A stretch of 64,000 nucleotides of DNA from Spinacia oleracea. Lineage: Eukaryota > Streptophyta > Magnoliopsida > Caryophyllales > Amaranthaceae. Made by a program: the position numbers and the translations under genes. Of this stretch, positions 1 through 11,162 are shown piece after piece. The stretch spans positions 5,691,143-5,755,142 of the forward strand of contig NC_079491.1 of NCBI RefSeq assembly GCF_020520425.1, in the 5' to 3' direction. Each line of letters starts with the position of its first letter. The stretch's first letter is position 1. Below the pieces are notes generated by a model, which saw only the letters and a program-made list of their open reading frames with translations, did no database searches and was not told the DNA's origin.

Positions 1-1960
1 GTGGATTAAGTAGAGGAGCAACAAGTGGGGCTCTCAGATCTTCGAAGTTTGCATACGAACGAGAGAACACGCTACAAAGGTGATTATTCTTTCATCTTAA
101 TCTGATTCATATTATTGTTATGCATGTGATCCTGTAATAGATGTTAGGAAATTGTTTTCCTGAAATTCTGCTTCATGCATCTATATTATCCTACAGTGAC
201 ATCAGTTTGAGTCTTTTGCATAATTTTTTATGATCATGATTGTAGGAAACATTATTATTTTGATTCAATTAAGGGAAGATTTATTTATGGCTTGAATTTG
301 CAAAATTAATATATGATATTAATTGATTGGAATTAACAAATCGTGATTTATTTAATTTTTGCTCAAAACAAATTTATAAAATTCAAATTTTTATCATAGG
401 GCCGAAATTAACATTTTATTTCACACAAAAAATTTTGGATTTTTTAAAACTAATTACGTTAGATTTTAAATTATTTATTGGTTAATAAGATTAATCATGA
501 TAATAATTTGTTAACAATTAAAGATTTGATTTTTAATTTGTTAAATAAATCTATTGATAATCTCCTAATTTTTATACAGTAGCCGAAACTTTTTTGTAAT
601 TTTTCCACCATAATTTTTTCAAGCATAATGTTCGGATGATTAAACCTAATTAAATTCTTTAATCTTTTAAACAAAAGTTGGATAAAGATTAGTTTAAATT
701 TGGATAATAGTTACACAAATTTACAAAGAATTATCCACCATGGCTGGGTGGCCCCAACTGCGACGGTGGAGCCACAGTGGAGGATGAATTAGGGTGGTGG
801 AAAACCGGTGCGGGTGGCTGAGACAGGCGGCAGAGCAGCGACGCAACTGTTCCGACGCTGTTGTGTTGGCCACGCTGTCGGTCTTGCTGCCGGCATTTTC
901 TGGTGGTCGGGTCGGCCTCCGTGGAAGCTGATCGGCGGCCTTGGCGGCTGCTGGCCGGCGTCAGATTGTTGTCCCTCGAAGGTTTTGAGCAGTTTCTAAT
1001 CGTTATGAAGCTGCCAATCTTGCTTCTGTCAAAAGTTGTTTTTTTCTTTCCTTGGCTGTTTCTGCAATGTTTAACTTAATTAAAAAAAGGAATATTAAAA
1101 ATCAGTCTTCCTAAATCAATTTGGAAATGTTGGAGATTATATAAATTTAGTTTTTCTAAATTTAGAATAATTTCCAAAATCAATTTTGAGTAATTTGTAA
1201 ATATTTTTTTTGGGAAAATAATATTTTCTATGTTGAGCATAAATCAATAAATTTCCTTTAAATGAAAATTTGTGATTAATAAGATTATTCTAGCCATATT
1301 TAAATAGTAATTGAATTAAAATAATAAAGTTTCCTAAATAATGTTAAAATTAATTTGTTTAAGTTTTTATATTTATTTTGGAAATGTTATTTGCTTATTA
1401 ACAGTTAATAAGTAAATATTTTGTGTTTAATATACTTTGTATTATATGAGTGTATGGAATATATATGATATTTTGTTACAGGCAAGTGACTAGTATGGCC
1501 CAAAATAGGATAGAAAATACAATCTGCGTATCGTTTTGTTTTCTTGTAAATTTCGAAATACGATCTGATCATCGTTCTGTGTTGTTGTAATATACTTTAA
1601 AAGTTTAAATTAGATTATAAAGTTCGTATTATGAGCTCGATGGAGTAAGAATTTCCAATCGGAAATTCAAGGATGGAGAACCAAGAAAGATGAACAGGAA
1701 CCCAAGAAATTTTGAGCTTATTTTTTAGGGGCCATACTAGGATCAAATTTAATTTTATGCATTTTATATTACCTTAAAATTCTTATTAAGTTTATGTATG
1801 TGGTTATTTAAGCTATGTGTTCACTTTTAATTAACCAACATAGTAAACTTAGGTCCCAAATAATATTGAGTTTAAGAGCTTCTCCATACAACACCTATAA
1901 AGCCTCAGATCATGAGTAATAGGTTCTGCCAAAGCAGGGTGTTGCTCGTAATTCCGGGGA
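1..1960 (+). other. Non-coding repeat stretch, possibly LTR-retrotransposon leader
   Basis: No convincing gene. A stretch ending near 195 is followed by TGACATCAGTTT (197-208), which resembles a degenerate copia primer-binding site (TGGTATCAGAGC), so the window may open inside an LTR. The rest is AT-rich, with a short GC-rich island at about 740-1000 whose small open frames match no family I know. The family is unproven. Confidence 0.25.
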
Positions 1961-2117
1961 TAGTAGGATAGGTTTTTGAAACTTAACTAGTGTGTGTCCC
2001 GGGCGACGCCCCGTTTACAAACTTACAATGTTGAATAATACATGAAATGTTTTATTTACGTTGTTTACATGTGTTGTGTATTCGAGTTTGACATTTTTAA
2101 TAACTATCTGGAAATCG

Positions 2118-2276
2118 TTTTTTTTTGGTGTACCACGGTTCATCCTTAGGGCCAATCCCGATTCGGGGCGAGTTCTGAGTGGATAGGTTACATTCCCCTC
2201 CTAATTGTTGTTGCGGGGGATCGAACACGGGGTCCTCCCTACCACGTATAACCTCAATCACCACTGAACCAACAGA
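2118..2276 (-). mobile_element. tRNA-derived SINE (family A)
   Basis: Read on the minus strand, the element starts with an A-box-like head (TTCAGTGGTGATTGAGG), has a B-box GTTCGATCCCC, and ends in a poly(A) run seen as poly(T) at 2118-2126. The body matches the plus-strand SINE at 39575-39722, sharing the Gs-and-Cs-rich CTCGCCCCGAAT block. SINEs are Pol III-transcribed and mobilised by LINE machinery. I could not define target-site duplications for this copy. Confidence 0.65.
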
Positions 2277-2820
2277 CAATTAGTTAGATCGTTTATTTTA
2301 TTTAGATGCGAATGTAATGTATGTAGTACGTATCATTTTTTAGTAATAGCGTTCTTCCCTTTTTGGGTTGTTAGTATTCGTAAATCATGTCTAATATCTA
2401 AAAAATATTTTGTATATATGCTATGATACATATATGCTAGCACAATTGTTGACTAATTAATGAAAAAACATGTTCTATTATATGTGAAAAATAGACAAAT
2501 TAAAAATGCAACAATTATTCAAACCTATTTTTAATAATGGTAACAAAATTAAATTTTCTTGCAATCACTATGTGGTGAACATTAATAACATTTATCATGT
2601 GAAAAATAGTATAAATATATGTACACTAATCCTATCCCACTTAAGTATATTTAAATAGAGTTCAGAGGCATAAATTATAGTATAGCTAAGATGGTAAGCT
2701 TTCTATTATTTTTCTTGTTGGTTCCATGTTCGAACCCTAACAAAACATTTTGTGTATCAATATATCAAAAGCACATCCTCCATGTCATTGTTGATGTGGC
2801 ACCTTGTCATGTTTAGAAAA

Positions 2821-2875
2821 GGTGACACATGGCGGCGTAACATGATTTGCCTTGGAGATTTAATAATAGTATAGA
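2821..2875 (-). mobile_element. Helitron 5' terminus-like sequence
   Basis: On the minus strand the sequence begins TCTATACTATTATTAAA after a flanking A, then runs into CC-rich sequence with a GCCATGTGTCA block. The same design is seen at 10791 and 63808. Helitrons start with TC and insert between A and T. No matching 3' hairpin plus CTRR end was located on the low-coordinate side, so only the terminus is called. Confidence 0.4.
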
Positions 2876-3207
2876 TAGATGTTAATGTTTGGTTTAACTC
2901 AACAAAACCATCAAAAGATAAAGTTTTGGGTTCTAAAGCTAAGAGATAGGAAAATAAAAAGAGTTGTTAACCTGTCTACCAAGAGTTACAATTAGTTATA
3001 ATTAGTAAAATGTTTACTAACCTCAACTACTATAAAAGTAGCAGGGCCAAAGTCGTTTGATTGTAGTGGGAGGGGATCTTGGTTATTTCTTTATTCAATG
3101 GGGACTTCTAATTTTGAATAAAGGGTAGTAGTTAATTAAATTTGTTTAATTGCTACTTTTGATAAACATTATATTGAAGCTTGCTTTACCATTTTGTTGT
3201 AGTTATC

Positions 3208-3525
3208 ATGTCTGGTGCAAACAACAACTCTATTTTTAACTTGTGCCCTCTAATTGAAAACAAACTGAATGCACACAACTTACTACAATACGAAATGGCT
3301 ATGAGAATTGACAATCCACTCCCTCTTGAGCCCCTTCCAGAAAATGCTATTGAAGCTCAATGTCGAGTTAGACAAACTCTCCAGGATAACTCCCTGCATG
3401 TAACATGCTTGATGCTTGCTTGCATGGAACCAGAGTATCAAAAACGTTTTGATGGTCTAGATGCCTACACAATAATCCAGCAACTGAAAACTTTGTTTCA
3501 GAAGAATGCTAGATTAGGGAGGTAA
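3208..3525 (+). pseudogene. copia gag-like fragment
   Basis: About 105 residues resemble the N-terminal gag region of plant copia elements: an asparagine-rich start, a KLNAHNLLQYEMAMR segment and a later segment ending near LKTLFQKNAR. This is the capsid-like part of the fossil. It is a fragment. Confidence 0.6.
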
Positions 3526-3654
3526 CATTGTATGATGGTCCAGGGCGAGGGGAACTTACCTAGTGAACCTGAACATAAGGATGTTCTAATGGTTAGAGAG
3601 GTAAGCAGTTCAGGAGTATCAATGTCATAGAAGTTAATTTAGCTACAACTACTT

Positions 3655-4060
3655 CTTGGGTATTTGATACCGCCTGTGGGTCTCACATAATTGGTAATGT
3701 GCAAGGACTAAAAAGAAGTAGATCTTCGAGTAGGCAATGGAGCAAGAGTTGCTGCTTTAGCTGTAGGAGATTATAGTTTACGCTTGCCTTCTGGTTTAAT
3801 ACTAGAACTATATAATTGTTATTACGTTCCAGTTATTACCAAGAACATAATTTCGATTCCAATTTTGGATTCGGAAGGATTGTTGTTGTTCAGCATATTT
3901 GAATGGTATGTTCTATGTCTCTGCTAAATAAGAAAATCGTTTATATGTACTAGACTTGAAAAACCATATCTATCACATAGAAAACAAGAAACACAAACCA
4001 AATGACTTGAACCCTACTTACCTATGGCATTGTCGATTAGGCCACATAAGCTCAAAGCGC
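3655..4060 (+). pseudogene. copia protease and pre-integrase region
   Basis: A stretch with WVFDTACGSHI resembles the copia aspartic-protease active-site region (usually D-S/T-G-A/C with SH). Downstream, a LWHCRLGHISSKR-type segment near 4020-4060 is the usual GAG-pre-integrase zinc-binding motif. Fossil sequence with several breaks. Confidence 0.55.
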
Positions 4061-4135
4061 ATAGATAAACTTCATAAGGATGGAATTCTCAAATCATTTG
4101 ATTTCGAATCATTTGAAGTATATGAGTTTTGATTA

Positions 4136-4701
4136 ATGGGAAAAATGACAAAGTCTCCTTTCACAGCCTCAAGTGAAAGGGCCAATGATCTTTTAGCCCT
4201 CATACATACTGATGTGTGCGGACCTATAAGTACTTTGTCTAGGGGAGGGTACGGATATTTCATTACTTTTACCGATGATGTGAGCAGATTTGGATATATT
4301 TACCTCATGCTGCATAAGTCGGAATCCTTTGAAAAGTTTAAGGAATCCCAAAATGAAGTACAAAACCAAAAGCGTTGCCATCCGATCGTGGTGGTGAATA
4401 TTTATCTCAAGAGTTTGGTGATCATTTGAAAGATTGTGGTATACTTTCGCAATTGACTCCACTAGGAACACCACAGTTGAATGGGGTTTCCGAAAGAAGG
4501 AATCGAACTCTATTAGATATGGTTCGGTCCATGATGAGTCTTGTGGACCTTCCTGTCTCATTCTGGGGAGTTGCGCTTGAAACAGCTGCATTCACACTCA
4601 ACAGAGCTGCGTCCAAAGAAGTAGAGAAGACGCCATATGAGATTTGGCATGGAAAAGTTCCAAAATTATCTTTTCTAAGGACATGGGGTTGTGAAGTTTA
4701 A
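4136..4701 (+). pseudogene. copia integrase core fragment
   Basis: Two open stretches carry integrase-core hallmarks: a LIHTDVCGP segment (first acidic residue), YFITFTDDVSRFGYIYL (second), and a later TPQLNGVSERRNRTLLDMVR segment that ends the core. The conserved motifs and their order are typical of plant copia integrase. The fossil is broken. Confidence 0.75.
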
Positions 4702-4830
4702 CTTTTACTTTCTAATAAGCTTTCACCCAAGTCCGATAAATTTCTTTTTGTGGGTTACCCAAAACAGACTAAGGGATACTACTTCTACAACCAAAGCAAA
4801 AACAAAGTGTTTGTTGCTCGTGATGGTGTC

Positions 4831-6224
4831 TGTTGATTCTGAGTTTTGATGATGACAACGCAAACTTCCTAATTATTGTTTAAGTGTGTTATTGTAATAC
4901 TAAGTTAGGGAGTGCCTGAGTTGGACAAACTAAGCGTGTGGACCAAACACAAGCAATACAAGGAGCTCCTAAAGAATCGATCAGTTTGCAAATAATATCA
5001 ACGAGTGATCCTCAAGAAGATTGATCCTCTAGAAGGTTGATCCTCAATATGGTTGATCCTCAATGTGGTTGATCCTCAAAGTGGTTGATCCTCAATGTGG
5101 TTGATCCTCAAAGTGGTTGATCCTCAAAGTGGTTGATCCTCAACGGTTGATCCTAAACAAGTTATTAAGCGTGCTCCTCATATATTATGAGGATCATCGA
5201 AGTTCCGGAGAAGGAACAATGCGTGAAGCGTTCAAGCAAAGCTTCAAAAGGTGCCAACATGAAAGTTACAACATATGAGTTTATGTTTAGGTTTTATGTA
5301 AGTATTTTAATATTGTTTATGCATAATATGGAACAAAAGGAACACGTGTGTTTTAATACGTTTTGAGAAAATAGTTTTTGTAAATAAAATAAATTTTTAT
5401 AAAGGAAAATTCTTTGGAAAATAAATAAAACGATTTTAATAAAATCAACATTGGATTTTGATTCAGAATTCCTTGTTTTCCAAGAAAAGGTTTTTACTTG
5501 TTCCTAAAACTACTCCCACTATTTTCTCTGAAATGAACGTGTTAAAAGTGGTTTAAAGAATTCTTCCTGTTTCTCACAAGTAACGTGCACGTTACTGATC
5601 CCAGTAACTGTTAGTGGCAGTTGAGGGGAACATGGGAAACTGACCTAGGAAGTTCCTCTATAAAAGGAAAAGAATTTCAAAACACAACTGACAACGTGTA
5701 ATATTTCTAAAGAGCTTAAGGGTTTTTTTTTTATCAAAAGTCAGTTTACAAAAGAGCGTGTTCCTAAAGTTCCTTTATTATACATAACCTTTATTAAATA
5801 CTAGAGTTTTCATAATTCGAGTTGTAATTGTGGGGTTAAGGATCGAGTGATCCTTGAGTTGTGGGGTGCAAGGATTGAGTAATCCTTGAGTTTTGAGTGT
5901 AAGGGTTGAGTGATCCTTAAAGTGACTTAGAGTCAAGTCAGTGAGAGAGTGTGAAAGGAGCAAGCACGGTAATCAACGGGGATTGTTGTGAGGAACTCGT
6001 GTTCAAGTGGAACTCGAGTTGTTGAGTGTATTGTATTCGAGGCATTGAAATATATAAAGAGGTTGAGGTTTTCCTTCTTGATTATTGTCAATAAGGTTCC
6101 TCATTTTCAAATTCTTCTTGTTTATTGATCGTTGTTCCTTTAACATTTAAATTCCGCAAGAAACGTACTAAGTTCCTCAAAACAATTCACCCCCCCTCTT
6201 GTCAGTGTTCCTACTGAACTATCA
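4831..6224 (+). mobile_element. SIRE/Maximus-like solo LTR inserted in the copia fossil
   Basis: The 1,394-bp insert begins TGTTGA and ends TATCA, and is flanked by the 5-bp duplication GTGTC at 4826-4830 and 6225-6229. On either side the copia reading matches an uninterrupted ancestral site. The start (TTTTGATGATGACAA) and the C-rich end (AATTCACCCCCCCTC) are what I recall of SIRE-lineage copia LTRs. There is a TATA box at about 5659 and internal GATCCTCAA minisatellites. It has no internal region, so it is a solo LTR left by LTR-LTR recombination. Confidence 0.85.
4990..5160 (+). repeat. GATCCTCAA minisatellite in the solo LTR
   Basis: About eight imperfect units of roughly 17-18 bp (GGTTGATCCTCAAWGTGG style) lie head to tail in the U3-like part of the LTR. 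A related decayed set, with inverted GATCCTTGAG motifs, lies at about 5836-5925. Such arrays are common in SIRE-type LTRs and vary in copy number. Confidence 0.8.
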
Positions 6225-6577
6225 GTGTCTTTCTGGAAAAGGATTTCATTTCTAGAAAAACAAGTGGGAGTAATGTATATCTCGAAGAAATTCGAGATGA
6301 GCAACAAATGGATGAGGTTCACACCTCGTTAGAGACGACCCAGCATGAATATGCTCAGGAGGCGGTGCATTCCATTCACGCGCCTTCTACCGTCCCACTT
6401 GGAGATAATCCATGCGAAGTCCCTCAACCTAATGAGGTAGAAACTTCTTCTGTTGTTCCCCAACGTAGGTTTAGTAGGTTCGTCATTCCGTCAAAGAGAT
6501 ATATTAATTTCCTTTTGACTGAAAGTTCTGAAATAGAGATTTTATAACATGAGGAACCTACTAGCTACACAAATTCT

Positions 6578-7335
6578 TTGACGATTCAAGACTCCGAGAA
6601 ATGGCTCGAAGCCATGAGATCCGAAATGGATTCGATGTTTGAAAATCAAGTATGCGACTTGGTTGTTTTCCCTGATGGGGTTAAACCCATTGGTTGCAAA
6701 TGGATTTTCAAACTGAAACAGGACAAAGATGGAAATATTACTAGTGGCAAAAGGTTTTAGACATATTCATGGTATTTACTATGATGAAACCTTCTCACCA
6801 GTAGCCATGCTGAAATCCATTAGGATAATCCTTGTGATTGTTGCCTTTCATGACAATGAGATTTGGCAGATGGACGTCAAAACCGCTTTCTTGAATGGGT
6901 TCTTGAAAGAGGATGTGTACATGACACAACCACAAGGTTTTGAAGATCCGAAAAGTCCAAGGAAGGTTTGCAAGCTTAAGAAGTCCATTTATGGGCTAAA
7001 GCAAGCATCCCGGAGTTGGAACTTCAGATTTGATGAAGCAGTAAAATTTTTTGGCTTTCTCAGAAATGAAGAGGAATCTTGTATATACAAGAAGTTGAGT
7101 GGGAGTAGTATTGCTTTCCTGGTCTTGTATGTGGATGACATACTTCTCATAGGAAACGACAAGACCATGCTTGAATCAGTCAAGGAATGACTTAAAAGTT
7201 GTTTCTCTATGAAAGACCTAGGAGAAACTGACTACATCTTCGAAATAAGGATCCATAGAGATAGATCCAAAAGGCTGATTGGACTTATCCAAGAGACTTA
7301 TATTGATAAGGTTCTTGCATGGTTCAAGCTAGAAA
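6578..7335 (+). pseudogene. copia reverse transcriptase fragment
   Basis: Visible copia RT motifs include KWLEAMRSEMDSM and CKWIFKLKQDKDG (N-terminal), QMDVKTAFLNG, the SIYGLKQASRSWN segment and the catalytic YVDDILLIG. A further stretch to about 7335 resembles the MKDLG...YID segment that follows. The RNase H domain is not recognisable. Fossil with breaks. Confidence 0.85.
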
Positions 7336-7549
7336 ACTTTCCTTGCTTATCGTTCTTTTAAACAGTTGACTTTCCTTGACCGCCCTTTGAAACTTGTAAT
7401 TCGATCCCCGAACATTCGACACCTACACAAAATAAAAATAGAAACTAGGAGAAAAACAAAAAAATAGAAAAATAAAATAATAATAATAATAATAATAATT
7501 ATTATTATTATTATAATTATTTGTAAACTTTTAACTTTGTTAGAATTTG

Positions 7550-7587
<38 letters not shown>

Positions 7588-7864
7588 GTAATAACTAAAT
7601 AAGAAATAGAAAGAAAATAAAAATAAAATATAAAATTAATAACGAAAACTATAATAATTAAAATATAAAATTATAAAACAAGGAAAACAAACAAATTACA
7701 AACTTAAAGCCTAAAAACAAAGAAAAATCACTAAGTACGCTAATTAAGCTACAAAATATAAAATAAAATAAATAAAGGCTAAAATGATAAAATTAGATAA
7801 ATATATAATAAAATAAGCTAGAAAAATACCTAAAAACTACCCCTAAAAGTGACATAAATGTCAC
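7336..7864 (+). other. AT-rich filler with (TAA)n microsatellites
   Basis: No gene is visible. There are two trinucleotide tracts, (ATA/TTA)n at about 7478-7515 and (AAT)n at about 7550-7590. The stretch ends GTGACATAAATGTCACTCATCA-like just before the CACTA fragment, which looks like an LTR end. It is probably a scrap of another LTR element, unproven. Confidence 0.35.
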
Positions 7865-8237
7865 TCATCAAGAGGAGCATCTCTATATTATGAACCATCT
7901 TCTAGAAGGGGTGGTAGTTCTTCTAGCTCATACACCCCATCTATTTATTCTCAACTCTCAACACGTTTGGAAGAAACTCAACAACAACTGTCTCAAAAAT
8001 CCATTGATCTTGAAACAACAAAAGTTGAGATGATAAAATCTATGTATGATGAGAGACTTCTGAGGCAAAGGGAGAGAGAAGACGAGCGAAAGGAGAGAGA
8101 ACAAGAGCGACTTGAGCGGCAGAGGGACGTCGCCGGCAATGGAGTCCTATGAGAGGATGTTCAGTCAGTGTATTGGTTTTCCTTTCTCGCAGTCGCAGGA
8201 CCCTCGAGATCCCACAGGCGACGGGACACCTTTGTGC
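7865..8237 (+). pseudogene. C-terminal fragment of a CACTA-encoded protein
   Basis: An open frame reads through a serine-rich segment (GGSSSSSYTPSIY) into a long charged helix (LRQREREDERKEREQERL) that looks like a coiled coil and stops at 8152. Another frame, from about 8138, continues MESYERMFSQCIGFPFSQ to a stop at 8237, so a frameshift or missed splice probably separates the true C-terminus. The style resembles plant transposase_24-type second proteins of CACTA elements. The assignment rests mainly on position next to the CACTA end. Confidence 0.5.
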
Positions 8238-8316
8238 TAGGTAGTTAGTATTTATGTATGAGTTTGAACTAATTGTGCTAGGTAGTAAGTATTTATGTAT
8301 GAGTTTGAACTAATTG
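8235..8316 (+). repeat. 41-bp direct duplication
   Basis: Two adjacent copies of a 41-bp unit starting TGCTAGGTAG differ by one base. The first begins at the presumed stop codon of the CACTA open frame. Confidence 0.85.
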
Positions 8317-8456
8317 CAACTTTTCTTTATATATGCAACATCAGGTTTAACAGGTTTGGACATCAAGTTTATTATGAATTTTGTTGGTTGAGTTTGAACA
8401 GGGTTAATATAACTTTGAGCAGTTTTCATACGATTTTACAGGCTATATATTAATTC

Positions 8457-8457
<1 letters not shown>

Positions 8458-8495
<38 letters not shown>
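8458..8495 (+). repeat. (AT)n microsatellite
   Basis: About 18 uninterrupted AT dinucleotides. This is a likely polymorphic marker. Confidence 0.95.
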
Positions 8496-8498
<3 letters not shown>

Positions 8499-8529
8499 GA
8501 CAATAGATCATGCAAAATGATATTTGCAT

Positions 8530-9027
8530 ACAAATTTACCGACCACTACAGGCAGATTAACGACCTCAAAAACAAATCTTAGCAGAAACTATAATACCCA
8601 AATTAGCGACTAAATATGTAAGTTAACGACTACTATAGGCAGTCACAAAATTTAGCGACTGCTAAGCCGGTCGCTAAGTTAACGACTGACTAAGCAGTCG
8701 CTAATTTAACGACCGCCTAAGGTAGTCTTTAAAACATCCACTGTAAAGGTAGTCGTTAATTTAACGACTGCTTAAGCGGCCCTTAAAGTAACGACTGCTA
8801 AAGCAGACGCTAATTTAACAACTGCCAAAGTTGTCGCTAATTTTACGACTGCTAAGCAGTCGGTATTGCAGACGGTAAACTTTAGCGACCGCTTTTCTGT
8901 CGGAATTTAGCAACATACCGTCCAAGTGAATACTGACCGACCTTTTGCGACCGTTGGCAGTCGCCAAACTGTTACCAACCGTTCTTCGTGTTTTACCGAC
9001 CACTTTTGGCGGTCGAAAATTAGCCAA
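8530..9027 (+). repeat. CACTA subterminal inverted-repeat array
   Basis: Dozens of short motifs of the form TAGCGACTGC / GCAGTCGCTAA alternate in both orientations and can form many hairpins. Such arrays bind the CACTA DNA-binding transposase. A similar array would be expected at the missing 5' end. Confidence 0.75.
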
Positions 9028-9467
9028 TTTCTTGTAGTGATATGATTTCTAAGGACATCAATGGCATCCTTCTGAAACCAATTGCAAATATTTGAGTTCG
9101 ACATTTATCTCACAAAAAGAGTTATTGCGAGGAAACGGATCTTGGAAAGTAAGTCAAATGAAAAAAAATAATTTTAAAAATAGTCTCAGTTTTCCAAATC
9201 CAACCATAGTTAAGTTCATATTGAATTTATTTTTGACAAAATTTCAGAGCTTTTTAAAAATCAAATTCTCATGGTGAAGTAGACGAAGTTATCGGTTAAA
9301 GAATTTAAATGAATGGATTAACTTCGAATGGGTCAAAGAAACATCAAGTAGATTGTAGTTCAAGCTTCCGAGCAAAGTGTTACAGTTTTATTATACCTAA
9401 AGATCATATATACACCAAAAGTTTAATACGGAATTGCAGAGCTGGGATCGTTCCCGCTCTGTTGCCA

Positions 9468-9998
9468 TGATAGATTTCGTGATTGATCTAAGGTGGAAGA
9501 AAATCATAAAGAAAGAGTAGAGAAGACATTAAAGGAAGCTTCACCAAGTGAGGGAGAGAGAAAGAGCGGGCTAAATAAAATGTTTTATTATTTTTTTTTA
9601 TTATTTTTCAACTAACTAATGAATACAAAGAGAGTATTGTATATATACAAGCTACTAATAAGAGGGCAATCTCCAACCAGAAATTTGTTGCATATTTTAC
9701 TGGTAAGTTATTTTTCGATTTTCTTTTTTTTAAAATGGTCTCTTCAATTAAAGTAATATTGTTCGATAATCTTAAAGTAAAGGAAGTGCGTGGAGCAAGA
9801 ACAGAACTCACGCTAGCAACTTCAGCAATGCATCTACCACTCAAACCAACTAAGCAACCTTAGACTAAAACTAGTCATACATCTAAACCTAAATCTTTCA
9901 GAGTTGAGTGCTCCTCCTATTTGATTTGTTGGAGGAATTCTTGTAAACTTTTGCCTCTAATATGTTGATTTCTTTTAGCAAAATGTTTGCTCAAACAT
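9468..9998 (-). mobile_element. Copia-type LTR with adjoining primer-binding site
   Basis: On the minus strand the 531-bp segment starts TGTTTGAGCAAAC and ends ATCTATCA, followed at once by TGGCAACAGAGC (9467-9456), a near match to the initiator-tRNA primer-binding site TGGTATCAGAGC. A TATA-like GTATATATAC lies at about 9638-9649. The neighbouring 9040-9455 stretch would be leader or gag remains cut off by the CACTA end. No second LTR is seen. Confidence 0.5.
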
Positions 9999-10196
9999 TA
10001 ACTTTTCCCATGTATTTGGCCAAGATCATATAAATATGTACATATTTGACTTGGATATAAGAATGATAGTCTTTTGCCAACGTAAACAATAAATTTAATA
10101 GTAACTAATAATTATGCTATATTATGTTGGGAAAAAAATATAACAATTATGCTATAGCAAACAACTTAATTTGAAAATTATATATACTTTCTCTAT

Positions 10197-10873
10197 TTTC
10201 CCAAGTTCTACCCATTTACTATTCGTGGGTAAACATTAAAAGTTTTGACCATGTCTCTTCATCTATGTAAATGAAAATAAATATCCTGAAATGTCTTATT
10301 AGATTTGTTTCATTATATATATTCTCAAAATGTAATTGCCCCGCATAGTAGAAAATGGATTAATTAGATTCTTATATAACTTGTTTCGAATCTAATTTAA
10401 TTTGCCACATTACAATATATCTTGCTTTGAGTATGCTTTAATAAATTTTAACAGGTAAGGATTCCTAACTCGTAAAAGTAATAATTAATTAGTGATGTGA
10501 TCGAGATTATTAATAAATGATTCAGATCATTTTTCTCATTATATTGACTTAATATAATTGTGCACGTACAAGAAATAACAAAATAAATTGTGGTGAAATT
10601 GTTAAAATATGTGACTAACAAAGGAGAGGGTCACATGTATGAAACCTATAACTAACATTTTTTCATGATCAAGAAAATTATATGAGATGCATGACATGTC
10701 AAAGATGACGATGCGGCATGTCATCGATAATAGGAAACGACATGTGGCGAGATGACATTCATTGCCTTGGAGTTTTAATAATAGTATTAGATTTACAGAA
10801 ACAAATGGTCAAAGTACGTACTACGTTGGAGACTGCACAAAATATAAGTGATAACTTAGAAAAATGGAGGAAG
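10197..10873 (+). mobile_element. Stowaway-like MITE with a nested Helitron end
   Basis: The ends are imperfect inverted repeats (CTTTCTCTATTTTCCCAAG at the left, complement of a CTTCCTCCATTTTTCTAAG type end at the right), each next to TA, the Tc1/Mariner target. At about 680 bp it is long for the family, which fits insertion of other DNA, including the Helitron-like terminus ending at 10791. Confidence 0.5.
10680..10791 (-). mobile_element. Helitron 5' terminus-like sequence
   Basis: Minus strand: a flanking A, then TCTAATACTATTATTAAAA, then CC-rich sequence and a CGCCACATGTCG block. It parallels the ends at 2875 and 63808. The matching 3' end was not found, so the lower boundary is arbitrary. 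Confidence 0.4.
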
Positions 10874-10912
10874 TAGTACTTAACCCGATACGTACAATGC
10901 AGGTGCCTTTAA

Positions 10913-11162
10913 GTCTCTGTTATGTGCGACTTATTTTGACTTATTTCAGACAAAATAAGTTCAGATAAATTAAACAAAAATAAGCTTTTTTTCCAGACAT
11001 TTCGCACACAAATAAGTTTATTTCAGACAAAATAAGTTTTTTTTAAGATAAAATAAGTTAAGATAAGTGTAGTTAAGTTTAGATAGATAAATTTAAATAA
11101 ATACAATTAAATTCATATAAATTCAGATAATATAAGTTCAGTCGTCCAAATCGAACGGAGCC
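10913..11162 (+). mobile_element. Tourist-like (PIF/Harbinger) MITE
   Basis: 250 bp flanked by TAA on both sides (10910-10912, 11163-11165), the favoured PIF/Harbinger 3-bp target. Ends are imperfect inverted repeats: GTCTCTGTT at the left, GAACGGAGCC at the right. The interior is AT-rich with repeated ACAAAATAAGTT-like motifs. The right end resembles that of the MITE at 31221-31532. Confidence 0.6.

Larger units (their letters stand above)
2880..7335 (+). mobile_element. Degraded Ty1/copia retrotransposon, split by a solo LTR
   Basis: Recognisable copia parts lie in the copia order on the plus strand: gag-like, protease-like, integrase and reverse transcriptase. A TATA-like CTATAAAAG at about 3029 may belong to a 5' LTR or leader (tentative). 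The element carries several breaks, lacks a recognisable RNase H end, and has a 1,394-bp LTR inserted between integrase and reverse transcriptase. It is an inactive fossil. No clear 3' LTR was found. Confidence 0.8.
7865..9039 (+). mobile_element. 3' end of a CACTA (En/Spm) DNA transposon
   Basis: The plus strand ends in TTTCTTGTAGTG (9028-9039), the inverse of the CACTACAAGAAA terminus that defines plant CACTA elements. Inside lies about 500 bp of alternating direct and inverted GCGACTGCTAAGCAGTCG-type motifs, the expected subterminal transposase-binding region, and before that the tail of a coding region. No 5' terminus was found in the window, so the element is truncated. CACTA elements make 3-bp target duplications, which cannot be checked with one end missing. 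Confidence 0.85.

Noticed and set aside
808-1079. Overlapping GC-rich small open frames
   Set aside because: No start context, no domain and no homology I can recall; composition alone explains their openness.
4990-5160. CRISPR-like array of regular repeats
   Set aside because: Units are contiguous without spacers and lie within a plant LTR.
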